DNA of 14,181 bases from positions 1 to 14,181 of the forward strand of contig JAADIN010000131.1 of assembly GCA_013151315.1 (NCBI GenBank). The letters are read 5' to 3'. Under the pieces are notes generated by a model. The model made no database searches, was not told the origin of the DNA, and saw nothing but the letters and a program-made list of their open reading frames with translations. A program made the translations under genes and the position numbers. Positions 7,917 to 14,075 of this stretch are shown here, piece after piece. The stretch is from Planctomycetota bacterium (lineage in GTDB: Bacteria; Planctomycetota; Planctomycetia; Pirellulales; Lacipirellulaceae). Positions within the stretch are counted from its first letter, which is position 1, and the number at the start of each line of letters is the position of its first letter.

Positions 7917-7924
7917 TAAGACCA

Positions 7925-7930
7925 TCCTTT
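7925..7930 (-). promoter_or_regulatory. Ribosome binding site deciding the start at 7916
   Basis: On the minus strand AAAGGA (7930 down to 7925) stands 8 nt before the ATG ending at 7916. This supports that start over the upstream in-frame codons, and it gives a normal signal peptide at the N-terminus. Confidence 0.65.
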
Positions 7931-8154
7931 CAAAAAAACAGGGAGGGGATGCTGCCCTAAATGCCAAACGTACCTAAACAGCGAAACAGGACATAAGCAC
8001 AGGCCTACTACGGTTGGATGCACCGTTTTGTTCGATTCTTCACGACCTTCTGTTTTTTCTCAGAACGAGACTGATCGCTAGCTCGCTGGTGTCATCGCCT
8101 CGGCGACTAGATCATAAGGCCACACGTGTGAAATGAGCTGGCGGTCGGGGAAAA

Positions 8155-9498
8155 TCACAGCTCGGAGAAAAGACTTGCCCCGACAGGTATCGGGAGGTCT
8201 GTTTGTGTGATTTTTGTGTAGAGATCTTCCGGCAGAACGCGGATGATGGTCATCATACCTTTGCTGCCTTTGAACCATTGGTCAGTCATGCCTTGGGTTT
8301 CGCGTCGCCCGGCGATTTTTTTCATGCCCATCATGCTCATTGGCATCTTGCCTTGCATGAGTTGCGGGAAGGCGGGGATCTCTCGGGCCGCATCCAGTTT
8401 CGGATCGCGTATGTGCGGGCCGACCTGACTCACCATGTGATTGGCCGTATGGTGAAACATGTGGCAGTGCATGACCCAATCGCCCGGATTGTTCGCCACA
8501 AACTCGACCTCACGAATTTCGCCGATCCCGATGCGCACCGTGTTCAAGGGCAGCCAAGCCGATTCCGGAACACGGCCTCCTTCGGTTCCCGTCAGCCAGC
8601 CGGTGTGACCGTGGAAATGCAAAGGGTGCTGATGAAGCGTACTGAAATTGAAAAACCGCAACCGCACACGTGATCCTAAGCGTACAAGCAACGGGGTCGT
8701 GTAGGGACCACATCGCCCATTAATCGTCAGGTAGTTCCAATCCATGGCCATTGTGTTGACGACGTCGCTGTTCGGAGCGATGTTGAACTGCTGAAGCAGC
8801 AAGCCGAAATCATGATCGACGGGTGGATTGTGAGCAACTTTTGGATGGGCGATAAACATTCCGATGGAGCCCGCTGCTTCTTGCATGCCGACATGGGCAT
8901 GGTAGGCCATGCTGATGGCTTGATGAACCGTGAATTCGTAAACATAATTTCCTCCCGGAGCAATCATCTTTTGGGTAATGAAGGGGATGCCGTCCATGTC
9001 GTTGGGACATTCCAATCCGTGCCAGTGGATGGTGGTCGCTTCAGGCAATTCGTTGTGAACGACCACGCGAACACGGTCACCCTGGTTCACTTCGATGGTT
9101 GGCCCAGGCATAGTTCCGTTGTAGCCGTAGAAATGGAACGTTTGCCCCGGAAGCAACTCTTGCTGGACGGGCATCGGGCGAAGATGGAATTCTTTCACCC
9201 CGCCGACCATTTCGAACGGAAGCTTCGCAAGGTCAGGTGTGACCATCGCAATGGGTTCTAGGTTTTCTTTTCGAAAACCGTTGACCAATTTACCCCGATC
9301 AGTAGGAGAACCGACCGGACCGCCTTGCCCAGCGTGCATGCGGGGGAACTCTTCGCCCTGTCGATGATCGCCCTGGGCGCCGGTAGGAGATGTTATTTCA
9401 GGTTGCTGGCCCTTCGCCGTGCCCGCAGCTAGTAATCCGGCTGTCGCTGCGGTTGCGCCTTGTACAAGAAATTTTCTGCGATCTTCGGGAATGCTCAT
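8155..9498 (-). CDS. Tat-exported two-domain multicopper oxidase (laccase-like, Met-rich C-terminus)
   Basis: Periplasmic copper oxidase of 447 residues. The family couples one-electron oxidations, such as Cu(I) to Cu(II), to O2 reduction. RRKFL at 7-11 followed by an Ala-rich hydrophobic stretch is a Tat signal. Copper ligands: HWHG at 158-161, YHAH at 199-202, HPLHFHGH at 291-298, and HCHMFHH at 344-350 with axial-type M355, giving a complete type 1 and trinuclear set. Only about 130 residues separate the first and third motifs, as in two-domain laccases (about 340 in three-domain CueO). Only domain 2 carries the Cys of a type 1 site, which points to a type-B two-domain enzyme that would be trimeric. 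Residues 381-416 hold many Met (MQGKMPMSMMGM), suited to Cu(I). The start ATG 9498 has only a weak AAGAGA upstream. It follows the TolC-type gene by 70 nt. Not nitrite reductase: no Cys ligand in domain 1. Substrate unproven. Confidence 0.9.
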   Translation of the reverse strand: MSIPEDRRKFLVQGATAATAGLLAAGTAKGQQPEITSPTGAQGDHRQGEEFPRMHAGQGGPVGSPTDRGKLVNGFRKENLEPIAMVTPDLAKLPFEMVGGVKEFHLRPMPVQQELLPGQTFHFYGYNGTMPGPTIEVNQGDRVRVVVHNELPEATTIHWHGLECPNDMDGIPFITQKMIAPGGNYVYEFTVHQAISMAYHAHVGMQEAAGSIGMFIAHPKVAHNPPVDHDFGLLLQQFNIAPNSDVVNTMAMDWNYLTINGRCGPYTTPLLVRLGSRVRLRFFNFSTLHQHPLHFHGHTGWLTGTEGGRVPESAWLPLNTVRIGIGEIREVEFVANNPGDWVMHCHMFHHTANHMVSQVGPHIRDPKLDAAREIPAFPQLMQGKMPMSMMGMKKIAGRRETQGMTDQWFKGSKGMMTIIRVLPEDLYTKITQTDLPIPVGASLFSEL

Positions 9499-9568
9499 CG
9501 AAAGTCTCTTGCGTCGAAGGCAGGTGATGGTTTGACAGGCGTTCTGAATACATCAAGAAATGCTGCGA

Positions 9569-11035
9569 CTACCTTGGCTTGGGAACTGCGTCAATGTGTC
9601 CGCCGCTGACCGGCGCCGGGGGTTCGGATAACCCACCGGTCAATAACAAGCCGCGAATCGAAATGTCCATTTCACGGTACTCCATTAAGCTGCCGATGTA
9701 TTGCGTTTGGAGGTCGAGGTAGATACGCTGGGCCAGCAGAACATCGGGCCAAGCGGCACGCCGTGCCTCATAGCCTTCATGCAATAGATCGTTAGCCTTT
9801 TTGGCCTTGGGTAACATCTCGTTCTGGTAAGCCTGGACGTGCTGCCAGGAGGTCTGGTAGTTGCGGAATTGAGCGGCAAGCTGGGTACTCAAGGCTAGCT
9901 CGAGCCGCTTTACATCGGCCCGCGATCGGTTGAGATCGGCTGTTGCTTGCTGTATGGTGCCGCGATTTTTGTCGAAAATTGGCAGCGGGATGCCTGCGGT
10001 AACTCCCGTGACCGTATCCCCTGTCTCGTAGTTATGGCCGACACTTACATCGACAAGGATATTGGGAATTGGTTCAACACGCTCGCGACGCACCGTGATT
10101 TCATCATGACGAATCTTTTCCCAAGCTGCGATCAATTCAGGGCTGTTTTCCAAAAGTCGGTTGAGAGCCGAGTCCCAATCGAGCGGACTATTTTGAGGGT
10201 CGAGCGAACCTCTCAATGTGGAACGTGACAACTGAGGCGTCCCTACCATGGCAGCCAAGTTCCGCCATGATTGTTCGAGATCGTTCTCGACCGCCTGGAG
10301 ACCTAATCGGGTTCGCTGCAAGTCGACTTCCGCTTGCAACAATCCCGCTTGATTGGTTTGCCCCAAATTGAGCATCTCACGGTGTGTCTGGACGTTGTCT
10401 TCTGCGTTTTCGACAAGCTGTGTGTGGGTTTCAACAAGTTGTTGGGTAGCCAGTGTCTTGTAGAAATGAACACGGACATCGTTGAGCACGCGGTTGTATT
10501 GAGCCGTCCTATTTATTTCGGCGATTCGAGCCCGCTGGCACCATTTCTGTCGGCTGAGCCGCAGCTTGCCTCCAGTCACGATTTCCTGCGAAATAAAACC
10601 GCCCTGAAATTCGCCGGCCGTGCCGTTGACGCCAAGCTGATCGCTCGTATAGCCAACCACGGGGTTTGGGAGGAGGCCTGCTTGATAGGCCCCACCGCGT
10701 GCCGCTCGAACTTGCGCCGCTGCTTGAACCAACGTGGGATTGCTGGACAGTGCCATGGCTTCGAGAGCTTCCAACGACCACGTCGAATGCTGCTCCACTG
10801 CAGTCATGGGTGAGGGGATTAGTTCGACATCGTCGTGAGATAATGCGGTTTCGTGCTGATGAGCAACGAGTTGGGTCGTCGAAGAAGGCCTCTCTCTCTC
10901 TGCGGCTGGCGTACGTTTCACGGTATAGGTCGTGGCCTTGAGACGCGAGGCATTCCGTAACGACCCAGTTGCACACCCGCTGAAAACGGCCAATGTCAGC
11001 AATACGACAGCATGAAGTTTCTGATCCACGGTCAT
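9569..11035 (-). CDS. TolC/CusC-family outer membrane efflux lipoprotein
   Basis: Outer-membrane channel component of tripartite efflux or type I export, 488 residues. A signal peptide with a lipobox (LAVFSGC, lipid-bearing Cys at 21) is followed by a low-complexity linker, then two outer-membrane-factor repeats (roughly 70-270 and 285-465). The helical hairpins show family-like features such as SLEALEAMALSSNPTLVQA, a Gln/Leu-rich heptad region and a later AGIPLPIFDKNRGTIQQA. Lipidation and the copper neighbours point to CusC-like heavy-metal efflux, but no inner-membrane pump or adaptor gene is adjacent. ATG 11035 is chosen because it starts directly at the signal peptide; a GTG nine codons upstream (11062) is possible. 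Neither start has a well-spaced Shine-Dalgarno. It is the first gene of the minus-strand block. Confidence 0.9.
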   Translation of the reverse strand: MTVDQKLHAVVLLTLAVFSGCATGSLRNASRLKATTYTVKRTPAAERERPSSTTQLVAHQHETALSHDDVELIPSPMTAVEQHSTWSLEALEAMALSSNPTLVQAAAQVRAARGGAYQAGLLPNPVVGYTSDQLGVNGTAGEFQGGFISQEIVTGGKLRLSRQKWCQRARIAEINRTAQYNRVLNDVRVHFYKTLATQQLVETHTQLVENAEDNVQTHREMLNLGQTNQAGLLQAEVDLQRTRLGLQAVENDLEQSWRNLAAMVGTPQLSRSTLRGSLDPQNSPLDWDSALNRLLENSPELIAAWEKIRHDEITVRRERVEPIPNILVDVSVGHNYETGDTVTGVTAGIPLPIFDKNRGTIQQATADLNRSRADVKRLELALSTQLAAQFRNYQTSWQHVQAYQNEMLPKAKKANDLLHEGYEARRAAWPDVLLAQRIYLDLQTQYIGSLMEYREMDISIRGLLLTGGLSEPPAPVSGGHIDAVPKPR

Positions 11036-11270
11036 CCTTCGTGATACGCATGCCCGAATCACGTCCCATGCGAATCGGGTTCTCAGGCACTTTGATCGTC
11101 AGGATCAACATCCTTGCTTTACCCGAAAGCCTCTGGCGCAATAGATTTAACCTGGCGAACCATGGTAACCGTCATATTCAGTAATGCTTATCACGTATCT
11201 TCTCAATCGCTAGCACGCCATTGGCTTGGCTTGTGCGTATGATTAGGATCAGCCGGTAAATAACTTCCAC

Positions 11271-11418
11271 TTTTGGCCGAAGGCCATCCGTCACCGTAAC
11301 CTAGGGCAAGCGCAGCGCCCTAGGAAATAGAGAAAAGGGATAGTTTGGCCGAAGGTCAAAGCGAAGGATATCAAACGGCTTCCCTCGCTTACGCATCGGG
11401 TTACGTGCGAAGGGAAAG
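11271..11418. repeat. Cluster of four small palindromes (BIME-like mosaic)
   Basis: Four hairpin-forming units lie within 150 bp: TGGCCGAAGGCCA around 11274-11286; CCTAGGGC (11300-11307) with its exact complement GCCCTAGG (11317-11324); TTTGGCC-GAA-GGTCAAA (11344-11360), which repeats the first unit's core; and an imperfect CTTCCCTCGC / GCGAAGGGAAAG pair (11379-11418). The first and third are related. The arrangement resembles interspersed mosaics of palindromic repeats in other bacteria; genome-wide copy number is unknown here. Confidence 0.6.
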
Positions 11419-11606
11419 TCCCAATTGACCAAAGCAAGACGAACGAATGGAACCACCAAGATCACTGAGAAAAGGACCAATGAATAAGATTTCTCTGTGC
11501 CCTCCGTGCCTCAGTGGTAATCATTTCCCTAGTTTTTGAGTGAAAGCATGGCCAAGAAAAACGCTCGCAATCGCTCCTTCAATAAGCGATAATTTCCATC
11601 GCGCAA

Positions 11607-11672
11607 AGAGTAGCACGCCTCTCCGAGTCGTGTTTGCTGATAACAACACGACTCGGAGAGGCGTGCTACTCT
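11607..11672. repeat. Perfect 28-bp inverted repeat with 10-nt loop
   Basis: Arms at 11607-11634 and 11645-11672 are exact reverse complements over 28 bp. The left arm contains AGCACGCCTCTCCGAGTCGT. The loop 11635-11644 (TGCTGATAAC) has 10 nt, the same loop length as the repeat at 4735-4798, although the arms differ in sequence. No T run follows on either strand, so it is not an intrinsic terminator. It is probably a mobile or REP-like palindromic element. Confidence 0.9.
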
Positions 11673-12067
11673 CAATCCCCAACTCCAACCCTCAGCCCTT
11701 TTGTCGCCTCAACTCCACATCGCGTTTTTATGCCTAAACTCATGCCACCAAAAAATCAAAAACACGGCCATGCCAGAGCGAACCCTCAAACCAAGAAGCC
11801 CGTTTCGTCCTTTTGGCACAAAATGCCAGGGCAAAAGAACTCCCCAGGGGTGGGACGAAAACCCAAGCGAGGGAACCCACGTCCAGCAACAAAAAGAAGC
11901 GATCGAGCGCCTTTCCACCCTTAAAACTATTGCCGATCTACTAGCTGCCCCGTTGTCTGCATGGTGAGCTTAACTTTGAAGAATCAAAAAGATTGGAAAA
12001 ATAACGAGTACCCCCCGGACACAAAGGGGCTTTCATAGAAGTTCTCCTGACTAAGAATACCTACTCA

Positions 12068-12096
12068 TTGCCGCCAGTCGTAGTTCCTGTTACCAT
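12068..12096 (+). promoter_or_regulatory. Possible promoter of tRNA-Pro
   Basis: TTGCCG (12068-12073) and TACCAT (12091-12096) are separated by 17 nt, each matching the consensus at 4 of 6 bases. The predicted transcript start near 12103 lies about 14 nt before the mature tRNA. Prediction by eye. Confidence 0.35.
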
Positions 12097-12116
12097 TGGG
12101 CAAATCGAGTAAGGCT

Positions 12117-12190
12117 CGGGGCGTGGCGCAGCCTGGTAGCGCGACTGGTTTGGGACCAGTAGGTCGCACGTTCGAATCGTGTCGCCCCGA
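12117..12190 (+). tRNA. tRNA-Pro, anticodon UGG
   Basis: A full cloverleaf can be drawn. Acceptor CGGGGCG (12117-12123) pairs with CGCCCCG (12183-12189), discriminator A at 12190. D arm GCGC/GCGC encloses AGCCTGGTA. Anticodon stem ACTGG/CCAGT surrounds loop TTTGGGA with anticodon TGG at 12151-12153. The T arm GCACG/CGTGT (one G-T pair) surrounds TTCGAAT. The overall sequence is close to known bacterial tRNA-Pro. No CCA is encoded, so the 3' end would be added post-transcriptionally. A run of seven T (12192-12198) follows at once. Confidence 0.97.
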
Positions 12191-12203
12191 CTTTTTTTGG
12201 TTG

Positions 12204-12233
12204 AAAGCCCTGGGATTGCAATCCCAGGGCTTT
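12204..12233. repeat. Perfect 30-bp palindrome after tRNA-Pro
   Basis: The sequence reads identically on both strands from 12204 to 12233, with half-site AAAGCCCTGGGATTG. GCTTTTT follows on the plus strand, so it could also terminate the tRNA transcript. A related imperfect palindrome with the same GGGATTGCAA core lies at 12774-12798. Confidence 0.9.
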
Positions 12234-12280
12234 GCTTTTTCTACAGGGCTTTGCTTTTTCTACAGGGCTTTGCTTTTTCT
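12226..12280 (+). repeat. Three tandem copies of a 19-bp unit
   Basis: The 17-bp core AGGGCTTTGCTTTTTCT occurs exactly at 12226-12242, 12245-12261 and 12264-12280, joined by AC. The first copy overlaps the right half of the preceding palindrome. Each copy supplies a run of five T on the plus strand. The last copy overlaps the stop codon (12279-12281) of the minus-strand flavin reductase gene. Confidence 0.9.
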
Positions 12281-12752
12281 AGTAGTTGCTGCCGCTTTTT
12301 CGGATGTGGACCATCGGCGAGGCATCGTTCTGGAGGCCGCCGCGTACGATTTTCGCTAGGAAGATGCGATGGTCTTCGGAGTCAACGTGGGAAATCGGTT
12401 CGCACTCGAGATGGCCAAGGCAATCTTCAAGCACGGGGACTCCACGCGGGCAGTGCCGAATGGCGAGGTCCTCAAACGCGGGTTCGTCGGGCTCGAATCC
12501 TTTGCCAAAATGCTTGAGTAAGTCGAACTGTTTTTCTGGGATGACGTTCAGTACAAACGGCTCGCCCTCGGTGATCCAGTCGCAAATGTACCGGCCCCGT
12601 TTTACGGCGACCGAGACCATGGGCGGTTCGAAGCCGGCCTGCATGACCCAGCTAGCGAGCATTCCCGTGGCGCGGTCGCCCGTGCCGGCGGTGAGGATAT
12701 AAACGCCGCTTGTTACGCGGCCTAGGACGGCATCGTGGTCGGAGTTGCTCAT
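12279..12752 (-). CDS. Flavin reductase-like FMN-binding protein
   Basis: Small cytoplasmic flavoprotein of 157 residues with a single flavin reductase-like domain. The N-terminal half shows the family pattern: GRVTSGVYILTAG near 11-23, then MLASWVMQAGFEPPMVSVAV, which in relatives forms the FMN pocket, and FVLNVI near 80. It closely resembles the C-terminal flavin reductase module fused to cyanobacterial flavodiiron proteins, but here it stands alone with no flavodiiron core. NAD(P)H:flavin reduction is the family role; the electron acceptor is unknown. ATG 12752 is chosen because the domain begins there. A 28-codon upstream extension to 12836 runs through a palindromic repeat and reads as noise. 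GGA lies about 12 nt upstream, a weak ribosome site. It is convergent with tRNA-Pro and divergent from the DUF1207 gene, so apparently monocistronic. Confidence 0.87.
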   Translation of the reverse strand: MSNSDHDAVLGRVTSGVYILTAGTGDRATGMLASWVMQAGFEPPMVSVAVKRGRYICDWITEGEPFVLNVIPEKQFDLLKHFGKGFEPDEPAFEDLAIRHCPRGVPVLEDCLGHLECEPISHVDSEDHRIFLAKIVRGGLQNDASPMVHIRKSGSNY

Positions 12753-12773
12753 CGTGGTTTTTTCCGTTGCAAC

Positions 12774-12798
12774 GCCACCGGGGTTGCAATCCCGTGGC
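12774..12798. repeat. Imperfect palindrome related to the one at 12204-12233
   Basis: The left arm GCCACCGGGGTTG and right arm CAATCCCGTGGC pair with one bulged base and one G-T. The core TTGCAATCCC and outer GGC/GCC with flanking CTTT are shared with the palindrome after tRNA-Pro. The two copies bracket the flavin reductase gene. Confidence 0.7.
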
Positions 12799-12917
12799 TT
12801 TCCTGGCTGTAAAAAGAGGCATTCTACGGCATGCAAGCGGAGGCTGTCGACCTCGATCTGCTAGCACCGTGGATCGACCTTCGCACGGGGTCGGCTATCT
12901 CATAATCTCTGCGGACC

Positions 12918-13967
12918 ATGTTCATTCGTCGTGCCTCAGTTTTTACGCTAGCTGTTGCTTTAATCTGCTCCCGCGAGAGTGTTTTCGCCGAGACTGCGCA
13001 ATCGTGGCAGCCCTATCGTTCAGTGTCGCCTGCTCAGTACTTGGAAGAAGCTCCCTATCAGGACCAGGACGCGATCACTGAAGTCGAGCTCGATTGCTTG
13101 GCGGTCGAAGGTTGTGCCGACCCCTTCGAGGTACCCGACCATCGGCTGCCGATGGTGTTTGATTCTCGGTTGGCCGATCCGGCGCTCGTTCCGACGGGCG
13201 GTGTTCAGAATTGGAATTGGCATGTGCTTCCTGGCGATGTCATCTGGCACTCGTATTGGGCGGGGGCCAAAGAGCCGCGGATTTCTGGGGCGGTCTTTGA
13301 AGAATTTGGCAACGATGTTTCGCTCCTCGATGTCTCGTTGGGAGGTCGCGCTTCGTTGCTGCGTTTCGGAACCGTCCATCAAGGTCGCCCAGAAGGTTGG
13401 GAACTTCAGATTGAAGGAGCCGGCATGCTGCGGCTTAATTTGGACGAGAATTGGGATTTTGAGGCGGTCGACTTTCGGTTTGGGGTACCGATTATTTACG
13501 GCCGGGGAAAGTCGCAGTGGAAATTTTCGTACTACCATCTTAGCGCGCACTTGGGTGATGAGTTTATAGTTCGCACCGATGCAAGTCGGATCAATTTTAG
13601 TCGCGACACGCTGGTATTGGCCTACTCCTTTTTTCCGCTACCTGCCTGGCGATGGTACGCCGAGGCGGGGTGGGCGTTTTATACTGACGGAGGGAGTCAA
13701 CCCTGGGAATTCCAATTTGGGCTGGACTACGCTCAGCCGGGGCCGACCGGTTCGCGAGGGACTCCGTTTCTGGCGTTCAACGCGCATCTGCGCGAGGAGG
13801 TTGATTTTGGCGGCAATTTGGTCGCCCAAGCGGGGTGGCTCTGGCGCGGGCAAAGCGGTCACGTGTTGCGAACGGGCTTGCACTACTACAACGGAAAAAG
13901 TAGCCAGTTTGAGTTCTTCAACCAGTTTGAACAGCAAGTGGGCGTGGGGCTTTGGTACGACTATTGA
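12918..13967 (+). CDS. DUF1207 outer-membrane beta-barrel-like protein
   Basis: Predicted outer-membrane or periplasmic protein of 349 residues. Residues 1-24 are a signal peptide (two Arg, a hydrophobic core, cleavage after VFA). A loosely structured segment with a CLAVEGC Cys pair follows. The DUF1207 region then runs from about 95 to the end, beginning LPGDVIWHSYWAGAKEPRIS and including LLRFGT, a GWELQIEGAG strand and FSYYHLSAHLGDEF. Alternating aromatic and hydrophobic residues in repeated short strands, and a C-terminal aromatic (GLWYDY), fit a beta-barrel. The family is frequent in planctomycetes and has no known function. The ATG at 12918 gives a normal signal peptide, but the upstream GCGGA is a poor, closely spaced ribosome site. 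Flanked by a divergent flavin reductase gene and, downstream, a promoter-like sequence, it is probably monocistronic. Confidence 0.85.
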   Translation: MFIRRASVFTLAVALICSRESVFAETAQSWQPYRSVSPAQYLEEAPYQDQDAITEVELDCLAVEGCADPFEVPDHRLPMVFDSRLADPALVPTGGVQNWNWHVLPGDVIWHSYWAGAKEPRISGAVFEEFGNDVSLLDVSLGGRASLLRFGTVHQGRPEGWELQIEGAGMLRLNLDENWDFEAVDFRFGVPIIYGRGKSQWKFSYYHLSAHLGDEFIVRTDASRINFSRDTLVLAYSFFPLPAWRWYAEAGWAFYTDGGSQPWEFQFGLDYAQPGPTGSRGTPFLAFNAHLREEVDFGGNLVAQAGWLWRGQSGHVLRTGLHYYNGKSSQFEFFNQFEQQVGVGLWYDY

Positions 13968-14013
13968 GAGCGATGGTAACCTCGCAATAAAATCAACCAC
14001 GTGTAATGCATCA

Positions 14014-14043
14014 GCGACAAGGGGACTCGGAATAAATTAGAAT
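14014..14043 (+). promoter_or_regulatory. Possible promoter for the small frame at 14076
   Basis: GCGACA (14014-14019, 4 of 6 to the -35 consensus) and TAGAAT (14038-14043, 5 of 6 to the -10) are separated by 18 nt. The same TAGAAT hexamer and spacing are seen upstream of ffh. Transcription would start near 14050. Confidence 0.4.
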
Positions 14044-14060
14044 TGGCGGTCTCCCAGATC

Positions 14061-14066
14061 AAGGAG
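14061..14066 (+). promoter_or_regulatory. Strong Shine-Dalgarno
   Basis: AAGGAG stands 9 nt before the ATG at 14076. It is the best ribosome site seen on the plus strand of this window and the main support for a gene starting there. Confidence 0.6.
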
Positions 14067-14075
14067 TGAGACCGA

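Larger units (their letters stand above)
11036..12116. other. About 1.1 kb without a convincing gene; repeat-rich
   Basis: This gap holds the upstream region of the TolC-type gene (11036 to about 11260), a cluster of small palindromes (11271-11418), a large perfect inverted repeat (11607-11672) and the tRNA-Pro promoter region. Around 11440-11520 there is CACTGAG and, downstream, CCTCAGTGGT, a weak inverted pair. Open frames here (for example 11548-11592, 11701-11967, 11730-11924) lack ribosome sites and family resemblance. A decayed gene between 11540 and 11970 cannot be excluded. No clear promoter for the metal block was found by eye. Confidence 0.6.

Noticed and set aside
8121..8130. CACACGTGTG palindrome after the oxidase gene as operator
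   Set aside because: A 10-bp palindrome alone, downstream of a stop and without a T run, is not enough to claim a regulator site.
10509..11141. 210-codon minus-strand frame overlapping the TolC-type gene
   Set aside because: Different frame over a clear outer-membrane factor; Arg- and Ser-rich composition typical of a shadow.
11730..11924. Basic plus-strand frame starting MPKLMPPKNQKHGHA
   Set aside because: No ribosome site, overlaps another frame of similar length, and composition follows an A/C-rich stretch.
12226..12280. CRISPR-like array
   Set aside because: Only three units with a two-base join; no spacers and no cas genes.
12831..12905. 24-codon plus-strand frame (MQAEAVDLDLLAPWIDLRTG)
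   Set aside because: Reads somewhat protein-like, but AGAGG is too far upstream, it overlaps a shared 15-mer repeat, and it has no recognisable relative.
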